A stretch of 64,000 bases of DNA, from the NCBI GenBank assembly GCA_028023455.1, contig JAQFVV010000022.1, positions 9,879,100 through 9,943,099 on the forward strand, given 5' to 3'. This DNA is from Epiperipatus broadwayi. Lineage: Eukaryota; Onychophora; Udeonychophora; Euonychophora; Peripatidae. Below, piece after piece: positions 1 through 11,429 of this stretch. The notes beneath the pieces were generated by a model. The model was given only the letters and a program-made list of their open reading frames with translations. It was not told where the DNA came from and did no database searches. Made by a program: the position numbers and the translations under genes. How positions within the stretch are numbered: position 1 is the first letter of the stretch; the number at the start of each line of letters is the position of its first letter.

Positions 1-1464
1 TGTGCTGCGATAATTGAGTGCTACAATATGTTTTGGCTTCAAAGTCATGATGCAAATAAATCAAAATTAATCTCTTTCCCAAGTTTTATATATATGGAAT
101 GTTTAAACAAACTAACACTGGTGAGTATAAAATTTAAATCAACAGAAATGTCCATAAATTTCCACTCAAATTAATTTAAAATAAATTAAGCAATACAAAA
201 TAATATAAAATATAATCAAAGAAATGAAACTCCTATATATATATATATATATCACTTTTAATTTTTTTTCCTGTTATAATTGTTTTCATTTTGTCTTGTG
301 TTGTGAACTTTAATTAAATAAAGAACAATATAATTTAATAATAAAATACCTGCCTATCGTGCTCTTTACCTGTCTTTAAATCTTGTCTAGGTAAAAAAAA
401 AAATTCAGATTCCAATTAAACTTAGAACTTTTTAGATAGTTGGCTTATAACCAGTCAGTTATCCATTCAATATTTGTTAGAAAATGAGTGTCTAGTTATT
501 CATCATTAGAGAGTAAAACACTGATAGAAAATTACTTACAGAAGAATGAGATATTGGAGAAGCTGCTGACTTGTATTAAACTTTTTAAAGGTTATTTTAT
601 TTTTAACCTATAAACAAAGTGTCCTCTTTTATAGAAGCTGTGAGTATCCTCTGCAATACAAACAGTATATGATTCAATGCCTTCACACTGTCTTTATTGT
701 TCTATATAATTCAGTAATAACACATCTTTTTTTCAATCAATTTCCATTCAACCGTTTTGGCAGAAAATGCAGTCTTCATCAGAAATTTGTTTAATCATTT
801 ATATAGATGATTGATTAGTCAAAAGATAAAACTTAGAAAAACTTATATATGAGTATTTCAGTTTGCAATAACATTTAAATGGTGCCCTTTTCTAATATAG
901 ATTATTTAAACTAGAACTGACATATTAATCTTTTTATTTAATATATTACATTTCCTTTGATCAAAAATAAAAGAGTATCTATTTGATATATAGGTTTGAG
1001 AAGTGTATCAGTATTATGGTGTTATGTCATTAAAAATCCCCATAAATTATTTTGTCTGTTTATTATTTAAAATTAATTACAGGGCTATAAAAATATAGTA
1101 TCTCAACTGCCCATTGTAGTTTAGGATCTAATATTCTCACTGAAGTCATTAGTGGATTTAATATAGATTGAATTCAAAACCAATAACAAGGAATATCGTC
1201 TTGAGACTAGCATAATAAAGAGTAAAAAGAAATTATTATATGTCTTTGAAATAGAAGTATTATGAAGTACTTTTTATGTTTTAAAAAAAAGAAAAGCAAT
1301 AACCAACAAGATTAATATTTCATCATTTGTAACTATGTGACAGTAATCTCAGGAAGGTTCTAACTTTAATATAGGTTCAAAAAGTAGGGGGAAAAACTAA
1401 TTCCATATCTTTCTCTAAATAATTTTTTTTAATTTTTTTTTTTTTTTTTTGGTGCAATCAAGGG
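1..1464. other. AT-rich stretch with small repeat remnants
   Basis: No gene seen. It holds an (AT)n run near 231-252 and a minus-strand hammerhead-like remnant at about 750-783: the CTGATGA complement at 776-782, then AGACTGC, then CAAAACGG in place of GAAAC. About 400-545 resembles segments at 4,640-4,780 and 31,110-31,215, which share phrases such as 'tctagttatt' and 'gaaaattactta'. A poly-T run precedes 1,452. Confidence 0.5.
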
Positions 1465-1677
1465 TTGTATTACCCCACTAAAACTGCAAAGTTAGTATTA
1501 ACTGTTTTAGTAATCATAGTTGGTGGAAGTCTGACTGAAAAGAACAATTTGATTGTTAATTATTTTTCTCTTATTGGTTCAATCTTAATTTTGATTACAT
1601 TGAGCAGGATTATTATGAAAGAATTAAGGGTCATTTTGACTGAATTATTAAAAATGAATTGTCAAGACTGTTTATGA
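1465..1677 (+). pseudogene. possible LINE ORF C-terminal remnant
   Basis: An open stretch of about 70 codons without a convincing start. The segment VLVIIVGGSLTEKNN followed by a hydrophobic stretch and LRVIL resembles the C-terminal block seen in many LINE polymerases, where a (V/I)P(V/I)V(I/V)G(G/A)LG motif precedes a TARILRRVL-like helix. It ends in tandem stops and the upstream polymerase is missing. The resemblance is inferred from the motif pattern only; it could be a chance ORF. Confidence 0.28.
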
Positions 1678-1964
1678 TGAAATTTATTAAATATTTTTGC
1701 TAGCATTGGCACATTAAAAATACTAAGTAAAATGAATACACAGATCCAGAATGGAAAAGTAGGCTGCAGGTAGCAAGACATATATATCATAAGCAAAGGG
1801 AATTCAAGTGGTAATCTTTAACAAAATATTTTTTCTAGAGATATATAGTGAAGACAAGTAATTTCTCAAAATAAATTTACTAGACAATTTTTAATAGCTA
1901 GTGTTTAAATAAAAAGTCTTTTAGTATATGACAAGTCAGGTGATCAGAATCAATGATAATAAAT

Positions 1965-2165
1965 ACTAAAATTAGATTGAGCTGGACATATTATTAGAAA
2001 AAATAATAAATGAAAACTAAAGTCTTAAACTGAGCCTCAAAAGATTGTAAAAGATTTAGAAAAAGACACTATATATGATAAATAAACAAAATAATATCTG
2101 CTGGAAAAATTTGAAGATGCGAAACTATGGATCAAAAACTAGATAAAACTTGGAAAGAAATTTAT
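1965..2165 (+). pseudogene. LINE 3'-end fragment (AGHI motif)
   Basis: The plus-strand translation contains AGHIIRKNN, matching the WAGHIAR(R) block at the C-terminus of RTE/CR1-type LINE proteins. It is followed by a degenerate segment similar to the fragment at 4,015-4,330: both contain 'tcttaaact', 'aagatt(a/g)taaaaga' and then a long A-rich stretch. Several stops and frameshifts make it a decayed 3' fragment. The family assignment is inference. Confidence 0.38.
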
Positions 2166-2501
2166 TTATAGTGATCAAAATTGATGTTGGTTGTTGTTAT
2201 AACTTGGATCCATTTTTTCCTGTTTAAATAATATCCCTGTACCAATTGTTCTGATGAAGTCTAGAATGTTAACTGAAAGCTTATGATTAGATCCAGCCAT
2301 TTTGATGACATAAATGAATAGGTTGATTCTCTTATAACTAAATTTTAGTAGTCCGTCTGGGTCCAATATGGAAACAGAAAGAATTACTTTTTTTTACACA
2401 TTAAGATAATACAAGTATTTGCATGCAATGGATGCAATTATAATTAATAAAATCATAAGATTTACCTATTCCTTGTATATGTATGTAAATGGATTATGTC
2501 C

Positions 2502-2915
2502 TGTACATGATGGGTCAGAGTGACTTGTGGTCAACATGGGTAGGATGAGAAGGTTGGCACTAAGCTGGGCTTTGAGCATCCCATCATCAGATTTTCAATG
2601 AAATAGATGGCTGAAGAGTTGTGGGGTGGAGTGGTTTGAAGCCTGTCCATTAAAGTATGGCTATCTTAATATAAGCTGAGCTTTGATTGTATATATGTGT
2701 GGAGATGATAATCTGGACCAACTGACAAGAGCTGATTTAGCACAAAATACATATATTGGTAATTATTTATCTTTTCAACATGTGTGTGATCAAGTCTATC
2801 AGTAGTATGAGATAGCATGGATGATTGAGGATCGTGTGAAAGTCTGAGTTCAAACCCCCTATATATTACATATAGAAGTGCAGGTAAGAAAAAGCATGTA
2901 CTGTAGAAAAAATTC
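2502..2915 (+). mobile_element. Family D hammerhead/B-box repeat, copy D1
   Basis: A full-length-like plus-strand unit of about 410 bp. It shares its length with the unit at 59,384-59,808. The hammerhead region is decayed: stem I strand ACCAA at 2,717-2,721, core CTGACAA at 2,722-2,728 (G8 to A), AAAA in place of GAAA, then ATACATAT and TTGGT. Downstream lies the tRNA-like B-box sequence GAGTTCAAACCCC near 2,847. The ribozyme should be inactive. No clear target-site duplication was found. Confidence 0.72.
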
Positions 2916-2984
2916 ATATTATAAAATTGTAATTAAACTTTGCACATTTTTTTTTCACAGCATTAAATACTAAAAAAGTCGAAT

Positions 2985-3090
2985 AGTTTATTACTTAGAA
3001 GGTCATAAGAAATTCGAATATCGGACGTGATAGAACTAGGTCTGTGATTCATGGCCCTTCAGACCCAAAATTGGTGATCTATGCTTTGAT
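2985..3090 (-). repeat. possible tRNA-SINE fragment
   Basis: The plus-strand text (acttagaaggtcataagaa..., gtgattcatggcccttcag) resembles the reverse complement of the SINE-like units at 34,205-34,350 and 19,365-19,465. Those units end in a 'ttatgaactc...gagcaataaat' type tail. It is decayed and has no clear Pol III boxes. Confidence 0.25.
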
Positions 3091-3179
3091 ACTTTATCGT
3101 GTATTATTTAGATATATGTATACTTTTATGAATGTTCACTCCTGTGTCCGCCATAATCGCATTATTCAAAAATAAAAAA

Positions 3180-3258
3180 AGCAGATCTTTTTTTCTTTTT
3201 TTTACCTAATTCTAAAATTGTATTATAAAGTTTTTGTGCGAAAAAAAGATCTACTGCT
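3180..3258. repeat. short hairpin / MITE-like inverted repeat
   Basis: AGCAGATCTTTTTTTC at 3,180-3,195 is mirrored by GAAAAAAAGATCTACTGCT at 3,240-3,258. The arms are complementary apart from a three-base insertion, and the AT-rich loop is about 45 nt. It could fold as an RNA hairpin or be a miniature inverted-repeat element. No flanking duplication was found. Confidence 0.5.
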
Positions 3259-3259
3259 T

Positions 3260-4010
3260 TTCTACATAATTTATCTATTTAAATTGAATTCACTTCAAAA
3301 CCACTTATGATGTCACATGATCAAAAAGACAAAGAGAGTAACAGGAGGTAGATGACAGAAAGGGGTAGAGGGGGAAGGGTTAATGCAAAGGTTAAACATG
3401 TTTAAATATGGAAATATGGTGGAAATAAATCTGTCAGTGATAGGAGAGCTACTGGTTCATTATGTTGAACGTAAGAAATTTAATATTTAGTAAATATCTA
3501 AAAAGCTTTAAAATATAAGATATATATATATATAAATAATTTCAACTATTTTTAAAATGAATTTTTATGACTAAACTCGTTTGCAATATGCACCCAAAGA
3601 TAATTTAAACAGTTTTATATAAATATTAAATATAATTAACTTTATATTACGATAGTGCATTATCCTACTACAAAGCCTGCTTAGTTTGATATATAGAATA
3701 GGTACTGCTTTCAGGATCTTTTATAGGGTTTTTTTTTTAAATAAAAAATCTTGATCTAAGCTTTCACTAATTAAGTATAAAACACTCATATATAAATGCA
3801 AGTATGTTAAGTTCAATACATGTGGAAAAAACAATGGATGAAATTAATCGTCGAATTATTTTTGAATAGGATGCTTTAACTAGAAATAACAATATTAAAA
3901 GGAAATATGCCTATGTGCTTGAAAAGTGGTTTTTTAAATTATTATTTGTGTTTTATCAATTCTTATTTATGAATTTTAGACTTGGATACTTAATAAAAGT
4001 CAATAAAGAG
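3260..4010. other. AT-rich stretch, nothing recognised
   Basis: Holds a purine-rich patch near 3,330-3,385 and a short (AT)n near 3,518-3,535. No coding signal or repeat match was seen. Confidence 0.4.
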
Positions 4011-4014
4011 ATTT

Positions 4015-4330
4015 AAGATCAAAGAAGTATGGAGAGATGTATCTTAGGAGTAATAAAAAGAATTGAAACAAAATATTTGGATGAGAGAACATACAGATAT
4101 TCCTAACATCATTGAAAGAGTTAATGTACTGAAATAGAGCTGGAAAAGAGATGGTAGTAGATGGACAGATGGAAAAAAAAGTGATAGTAGCTGATCATTT
4201 GAAGTCTTAAACTAGACCCTAAGAGATTATAAAAGACCTAAAAAAAGATCATTTGTGGTATAGATGGATAAAATAAAAAAGTTTAGTGGTGTGATGTGGA
4301 GAAGAAAGAATATGAAACAGAAAGACTGTA
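4015..4330 (+). pseudogene. LINE 3'-end fragment (RTE/CR1-like C-terminus)
   Basis: The plus-strand translation begins QRSMERCILGVIKRI, matching the Q(R)xMER(R)xLGVxxRDR block of many RTE/CR1-type LINE proteins. In shifted frames it is followed by ERTYRYS and SWKRDGSRWTDG, corresponding to the expected 'WxWAGH..R..D.RW' region. At least two frameshifts and several stops separate these blocks, so it is non-functional. Its 3' sequence is related to the fragment at 1,965-2,165. Confidence 0.5.
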
Positions 4331-5446
4331 TTAAATTTAGAAAAACCTCTATCCTGCAATAAATTAATAAGGATTAATAATGATATTATTGATACTAAAT
4401 TCTTTTTTAATAAATAGGTTTAAATACCTAGGAAGTAAAATTTTACAATCAAAAGTTAATACTTGATCATTTGCAATAATAATTTGGTATTCTAGCATTT
4501 TAATATTTAGAGTTATATCATAAACTTTATTAATCCTTTTAAATCATTAAAATTCATATGGGATTAGGTTCATTTTCATGGAATAATGGTAACATGCTTA
4601 TAACTTAAGTTGAATCTAAAATCAAGTGAAACTTTAATTTTTTTTAGATTCCAATCAGATTTAGAATTTTTCTTTCAGGTAATTGGCCATAACAGGCCAT
4701 CCAACTATTCTATATTGGTTAGTCAATAAATATACAGATTTCTTAATTATAGATTTTAAAAAAATAGAAAATTACTTAGCCTCTCAGAACTTACAAATTG
4801 CAAATTGAAAATGCTTTTTTGTTTACTGTTTCTCTAAGAGAGTTTAAAAGATAGGTCATTATCCTGCATTTGATTATTTAAAAGTTGTTTTGTCTTATCT
4901 TTCATCTAAATACATGTATGTTTAAGTTACAATTTAATCTAAATTTTAATAAAGATGAGCATAGAACTTAAAATGGATTAAAGTTATTCATGTTTAACTC
5001 ATTTTAATGTATAATTTGCACTCAATAATAGATATGTGTTGAATGTAGTTTTGAATTTTACATCTTTTTTAACTGTATCACAAATTACAATGTATTATCT
5101 ATTTGGTTATAAAATGTCCATTACTCCCTCAATGCTATATTTTCCCAGTAAATACTACTTTGTGAGTAAAATATGCATTCAACAGCAAGACCAAAAGTTT
5201 GGTTGTGACATTAAAAATATAGACTTTATATTTACTCACAAGATAGCATTTTCTGGAAAAACATAGTGTTGGGATAGTGATGAACATTTTATATTTAAAC
5301 TTTCAGCTAGCATTAGGCACTGGCTCTCTTTCTTATATATTTGGTTATAGTATAACTAGCTTGTATATATTATTTTTATTGTTGTTACAATAGTTTTTTA
5401 ATTAACAGAAATTTTATTTGTAATATATATATATATATTAAAAGCA
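4331..5446. other. AT-rich stretch with one dispersed-repeat fragment
   Basis: About 4,640-4,780 resembles segments at 400-545 and 31,110-31,215. The 76-codon frame at 5,036-5,266 shows no conserved motif and looks like a chance ORF. Nothing else recognised. Confidence 0.4.
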
Positions 5447-5486
5447 TAAAACTAAGCTAGTTAATAAAATAATCAAAATTACCCCA

Positions 5487-5885
5487 AATTCACAACTCAA
5501 TCAGACCAGGCAAAAAAATAAACTCTAAAACACAAAACACAACCAATGGTCACTGCTACAAGCAGACTTCTCAAGTGTAAAGAACTACAAAATAACATGT
5601 TTAAACTAACCATTACCCACATATTTCATTTACATCCCATACACCCTTAAAATTTAAAGAACTTTTAAATAAGTTGATACTGAAGCAATTAACTTATTTA
5701 AAAGTTCTTTTAATATTAAGGGTGTGTGAGATGTAAGTGAAATTGTGGGTAATGTTTAGTTTAAATATATTGCTATTTTGTAGTTTTTTTACACTTGAGA
5801 GGTCTACTTTTATCAGTGAAAACATTGGTTGTGCTTTAGAATTATTTTTTTTTTTTTGGCTAGCTAGTTGAGTTGTGAATTTGAT
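5487..5885. mobile_element. Head-to-head palindrome of Penelope-like element tails
   Basis: Two inverted arms (about 5,487-5,675 and 5,691-5,885) are separated by a 15-nt centre. The plus arm runs from 'aacttatttaaaagttc' through 'ttaagggtg', 'gtgggtaatg' and 'cacttgagag' to 'ggctagctagttgagttgtgaattt'. The same tail follows the GIY-YIG region of the PLE at 62.6-63.6 kb (minus strand) and recurs at 63,672-63,895 and at 22.1/22.6 kb. No protein-coding part is present. (AT)n tracts lie at both ends, so a TSD cannot be judged. Confidence 0.7.
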
Positions 5886-5899
5886 TATATATATATATA

Positions 5900-8800
5900 T
5901 CCCACTGCAAAACAAATTCCTCTTTAACAGCCCTTCACAGAAAACTAGTGAAAACAAAGATATTCCCACAAGGATTGCCAATTTCTGGGGGTGAAGATCA
6001 GAATAGTTTTCCATTACTTTTTTAACCTTTTAGATAAAAAAAATCTAAAGACCATTTATAAACTAATGGTGGATGATTAGCTGGGGTGTTTATGAGTCAA
6101 GTACTAGTCTCCAAAAAAAAAATCATTCAGCCTGGATTTGAATTCAAGATTAAAGGCTTGGCAGATGAATGTAGTACTTGTAGATTATGAGACTTGTTTA
6201 TAGTATATGCTTATTTTAAAATTAAAAATGTATATACAGTATTATTTATTTTAAATTTAAAATGTGTACCTTATGCTTATGTATGTTAAGTTTTCTATTT
6301 GATCAAGTGAGTATGCATTAAGCCATTACAATCATGTAGTAATACTTTTGACATCATCACTGAATTAGTCTTTGCTTGCCAATATTCAATTAATTAATTA
6401 ATTAATTTATAGTAATTGTTAATTATATAATTTTTATTAGCTATTAACTAATAGTTAATCATCTATATTTTTTTATCTTCTAAAACAGAAATATAAAATG
6501 TTTACTTATATCAAATAATCAATTGATTTATGGCTCGGGTGCTCATATAAAATTCAAATATCTGAAGTGATGAAGCTGATTTGTGATCCATAAAACTTGA
6601 AAATTTTTAAATATGTATACGTTTATATAAAATGTATATTTAAATAATAAACATGCGAATGTCAGCATTATAAGCAGTGAATCTTTCTACTTATTCTACT
6701 GCAGAACCACCTATTAACAAGCTTGAGTAAGCTATGGAATAGAGCAGATAATCTTTTTTCATCAACGTTTTTGTCTTAATAGTGAACATTAGAACTGAAA
6801 ATTAAATGTTCTTTATTTTTATTCTGTCACTCACATAATGAAGTTTTCAAGCAGAAATAGACATTCTCAATTCTAGAAATGTTTTTTATTTCAGGGTTCT
6901 TATCGGATAACATTTTTTTATAATTACATAACTTCCTACACCAAGGACATTAAGTTACATTAATTTTATTAGCATTATTACGTATGATTGGACACATTTT
7001 AAAATTACACCTCATTTTCTGTACTTTATTTACCATATTTTACATATCAGAGAATTAAAGACATTTCTCTATTGACTTTTCAATATGTTAGGTTAATGCT
7101 AAAATAACCGGAGTAATTATTTGTATAGTTCTATTAAATATATATAAACAAATAGAGCAGTGAAAATATATATTTGTAATTTAACCCTCTATTACTTATT
7201 TCTTGATAAATTTTATTTTTTGAGTATATATGTTACATAAATTAATTTCAAAAAAAATCTAACTTAATTAAACTGTACTAAGACATTGGCATAAGTATTT
7301 CATATTCGAAAATAAGTAAATATTATTTCTTTTGTTGTTTTTCAAATACATGAAGCTTTTTTTTTCCTATGGTACATCACATGCCCTGTAGTATATTGGA
7401 AAAGAACGATGCAGTAATTTATATCAATGTGGTATCTTGACAAAAGTTATTCATGTTGTATTAAAAGCATGATTTCATAAGCTAATTCTACAAAACTTTT
7501 TTATAAAAGCATAGTTTCTAATTAAATCTTTAACTTATAATGTTAAAAGTAATAAAAAATATTATAATCTATAATAGCACTTGCTCTTCATATCTAAAAA
7601 GGCCAACATATATATATCTGGAAGACTAAAATCTTATCCAAATGTATTGGTCATCTTCATAATACATTTAGAGAAGCCATAGATATCTTGAAGAGATCGA
7701 AATATATAAATAAATGTAATGAAATAACCAAACCATTACCTATATGGAAAATTCTTTTTATGCAACAAATATAAATGGTCTGATATTCTATTATTTAATT
7801 TTTATTGTTTCACTTTGATTTTGCAAAGATAGAACAATCTTAATAGAGAGAGTACAGATCATAATTAATTTTTTACACCTTTCTCTGTCTGCAATATTGA
7901 CAAAATATCACTTTTTACCTGTTGAAGAAAACTATTTTACTGAAATATCAGATATGTTTGTATATTTTAATATTCTATACAGTTGTTCCTGGAATTTACT
8001 ATGGATTGAAATACCTTTTTACCTATAAAAACCATTTTAAAAATAATAAGATTAAATATAAAGATAAAAAAAGAATAATCTTTAAACAGTCCACATATTG
8101 AATGAAGGTATACACATAGAAATGTTATGTTCTTGGCCAGCTCTAATCAAGTCACACATTACAAGTTTCCTCAATCAAGTAAGATTAAAATGGGGAATAA
8201 ACTAAAATACCCTCAAATAAAATATAAAAAAAATTAACAAAAGAATTATCTTGATTGATTGATATTTTATGCCTATTTGAATATGTATGGTTTAAACAAT
8301 ATTTATAATTATATCAGTATAATAGCATATATATGCCTAATATGCTAAATTATCAAAACAAAGTTACATATTTTGAATCTTTGTTTAAAATTTAATTAAA
8401 ATCAAAATCTATATTAAAAGAGAGAATGAAAAGAAAATAAACAAAAAAAAAGAGAGATAATTAAGATTAATATATTAAATAAAGTTTAATTAAAGTTAAT
8501 ATAAAGTTTAATTAAGATTAACTCAAAATAATAACAGCCTATAATTACAGATAATTAAAAATTGAGAAAAACTGATTATTAGTAAATCATTAAAAAATGA
8601 AAAACAAGATTAAGCAAGAGAGAAAACAAATTAAGGGTTTTGGGGGGAGGAAAGGTTGTTCTTGCTGAGAAAATGCTGTAAAAGAGAAAGATGAAGATGA
8701 ATATATAGAAACATCTGTGGAGAGCCAAAGTATGCATTGCCTGCATTGAATACCTCAAAAAGTGGCTAAGAATATTACTGTTATAGTATTTATCAGTACT

Positions 8801-9465
8801 TATATAAAAACCAATGATAAAATTATTTGAAGTAACAAAATTAAACATGATTGGCCATCCAAAGTGTTCCAGTCATGCCTGGATGAGGTGATCTTTCCAA
8901 CTTCAAAGAAATGCCTAAGAAAATCCCAGAAATGGAAGAGATGCTGGAACATAGTTTTTGTCCATGGCAGAACCATTTTGAATAGCTTGTATTTGTATTG
9001 CCTGCATATTTAAATAGCAGACTAATCAGAATCAAACAAAAAATCCAACCAGAGTCAATCAGACTATAATAATTCAAACTTATCCACTGGGATATAATTA
9101 TCAAACTGTTTAGAGAAATTGTGGTAAGAAATTAAAGTTATATGTACATATAAGAGGCCTTCTTAAAATATATGTTGTGACTATATTTGAATAATTCTGT
9201 TTTTTGAATGTATAGTTTGTTTCAATTTTTTTCTTCTGTTTATCAGTAATAAATTTTAATAATGTAACCTAAGCAGATATATATGTCATTTAAATGTGTC
9301 TGTGTATTTATAATTTCACATTTTCTTATGATGTTTGTTACTTTATTATTTTAATCAACTAATAATAATACCTATGGATAATTTCTGAAATCAGTCGAGA
9401 TTATATAAAAAAATATTATTGTTATTTAAATTATTGGTTGTCTATGCATTATTTTCTCACCTGTC
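5900..9465. other. long AT-rich stretch, no gene seen
   Basis: Contains (TAAT)n near 6,388-6,405, an (AT)n tract near 7,605, and a possible SINE-like fragment near 6,530-6,600. 8,840-9,110 has a somewhat more balanced base composition and a minus-strand open frame of 87 codons, with no motif I recognise. The remainder shows no coding signal or repeat match. Confidence 0.4.
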
Positions 9466-9469
9466 TCAC

Positions 9470-10590
9470 CTTCAATGTGTGTATATCAATTTTCCACTGA
9501 TTCTGAATGTTCATGTTCTGAGCTGAAATAATAATGTTATCATGAGAGGATAAAATATTCATATGTAGATTTTCTTAATTTTCACCTCTGGAGCACAAAT
9601 AAGGACATCATCAATGTATTGCATGTATAACAGAGATAGGCTTGATTTGAGTATTTAGGAATAATGTCTTCTTTAAATTTATTTAATACGATACTATATA
9701 TTATGTCACTCATAGAAAGTTCCATAGATGACCCTCTTCCATTTTGTAATATTCACCAATAGATAAAGTTATAATATCTTCATTAATCCAAATCAGGCAT
9801 TCAGTAATAAGTTCACTTTTTTGAGAATTGTAGTTCAATTTATCTAGAGCATCTTTAATTATTTGAATGGATAGTTTTTGGGAAATATAACTATATAGTT
9901 CTGTAATGTTCAATGGCATGAGCTGATGTTGATTACCAATTGTTATATTTTAAATTCTATTAACACATTTGAATGATGTTTTGGTGATAAACCTTCCAAA
10001 CCAAGTTGTTCAGTGAGCCATTTGTTTATCATTTTCATAGCTTTGTAGTAATAGGCTCCACTGAAGTCAATCATTAAATGTAAAGGCCACTCAATTTTAT
10101 GTCATTTTATATTAATAAATATTCTGGGAGAAGTTGCACTCAACGAGTAAATTTTAAAATATTCGTGTTTAGTAAATGCCTTTTTACAAATTTGTCTTTA
10201 TTTCTTTTTAAGTTATATGAATCTGCTGATTTGAATTTTAAATTATTAATTTACATATTAATGTCTGTGCAATAATCTTGTTTGAAAAGTAAGACAAGTC
10301 AATTTCCCTTATCTTCTTTGATGCAAATAATGTATTTCTCATAAAAATATTGTTTAGTGGACTCAATATCTTTAAACCAATTATTATTATTTATCTTGAT
10401 TTATTTATAAACTGTTGTTTGAGCTATTTGACCAATAATCTTTTCTCTCTGCAGATTGTCATTGTATATTATTTCTATATTCATGAAAAGATCTCTCATT
10501 GAGTGTTTTCATATTTCACTGACAAATGCGATCCATAATCTAGTATTTTTTTTTAATATTATCTGGCAGATTATTCATTGTTAAAATTAA
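9470..10590 (-). pseudogene. Penelope-like element reverse transcriptase (decayed)
   Basis: Minus-strand translation in several frames gives, in order, PLE polymerase blocks. KEDKGN near 10,310 corresponds to the ADKGN motif. PRIF...HKIEWPL follows near 10,110, then IDFSGAYYYKAM. The block MPLNITELYSYIS near 9,915 corresponds to the D-x-x-(S/A)LFTN(I/V)P region, and EYYKMEEGHLW corresponds to the YYxQxxGTAMG block. LNKFKEDIIPK comes next, and finally the catalytic YIDDVL near 9,615. Internal stops and frameshifts are frequent. In the family, this reverse transcriptase primes at nicked DNA or telomeres. The N-terminal part lies at 11,013-11,400, beyond a nested insertion. Confidence 0.75.
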
Positions 10591-10606
10591 CAAAATTGTA
10601 TGTAGT
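10591..10606. repeat. target-site duplication, left (nested HHR-like array)
   Basis: CAAAATTGTATGTAGT is repeated exactly at 10,997-11,012 and brackets the inverted array between. The duplicated bases belong to the interrupted PLE reading frame, so the pre-insertion site can be reconstructed. Confidence 0.8.
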
Positions 10607-10996
10607 CCTTCTAAATTCTTTTCCTCCTCCTCTGTTTTTGCTGTCTTCCAATATAATATTGAATTTCAAAAATCTTACACTTTTCAGCAAAAAACTTTTA
10701 TTATTGATTACAATTTCAACTGTACCATGCAGTCTTCATCAGATCTTATTCTATTATTTTAACATTTCACTTTTCAGCAAAAAACTTTTACACAGTTTCG
10801 ACTATACTATGCAGTCTTCGTCAGATCTTATTCTATTCTTTTAACTTTCTCTATCCTCCATCAATTACTAGAGTAAGATGGAGGATAGAGAAATCTTAAA
10901 AGAATAGAATAAGATCTGATGAAGACTGCATAGTACAGTCGAAACTGTGTAAAAGTTTTTTTGCTGAAAAGTGAAACGTGTAAGATTTTTGAAATT
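10607..10996. mobile_element. Nested inverted array with hammerhead-like cores
   Basis: Three copies of a short unit are arranged minus, minus, plus. CTGATGA-type cores lie at 10,736-10,742 (minus), 10,818-10,824 (minus, CTGACGA) and 10,916-10,922 (plus). In the plus copy the core is followed by a 5-bp stem, GACTG (10,924-10,928) with CAGTC (10,936-10,940), and then GAAA (10,941-10,944). This is the CTGATGAAGAC...GTCGAAAC signature of PLE-associated hammerheads. I could not place a convincing cleavage strand, so activity is doubtful. Units share a 'ttttgctgaaaagtg...' tail. A 16-bp TSD flanks the whole array. About 55 bp at the left end is not explained by the unit. Confidence 0.72.
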
Positions 10997-11012
10997 CAAA
11001 ATTGTATGTAGT
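10997..11012. repeat. target-site duplication, right (nested HHR-like array)
   Basis: Exact repeat of 10,591-10,606; the interrupted minus-strand PLE frame resumes on its far side. Confidence 0.8.
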
Positions 11013-11400
11013 TGTCGAACTAATTTTATTCCCCGTTGTTTTAACGGAAAGCTCATTTTCTTAGCATATTTGGCTTGTAAGTTAAAAGCAAAAATTCTGC
11101 ATTTGTCACTAATATATGATGGTAGTTCTTGCATTAAACAGATTTTCTGTTTATGTCACTCTTCCTTTTTAATATCTTCTTATACCTTTTGCTGATGTAT
11201 TTCGATAAAAGTGATTTTAATTGGACTGTAATCTTATCACAATTCTTACCTTGATAAGTCAATTTGAAGCAATTTGGGAAGATTTTTTGATCCAAACATA
11301 TTTTATGGAACTTGATTCTGTCTTATAAAATATTTTGACTTAATAATTTTTAAGTATGATCTTATGCTTCTAATGGGGTATCCATTTTTATTATAATGTA
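11013..11400 (-). pseudogene. Penelope-like element N-terminal segment
   Basis: The minus-strand frame ...CRIFAFNLQAKYAKKMSF, then RGIKLVRQLHTI, runs up to the TSD at 11,012. It is placed where the N-terminal basic region of the PLE at 9,470-10,590 is expected. The domain call rests mainly on position and continuity across the TSD; the peptide itself is weakly diagnostic. Confidence 0.5.
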
Positions 11401-11429
11401 ATTCCAATCTTTTTAAACTGTCACGCCGC

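Noticed and set aside
8841-9104. Minus-strand 87-codon frame in a less AT-rich patch
   Set aside because: No recognisable protein family; could be an unrecognised repeat, so not called as a gene.
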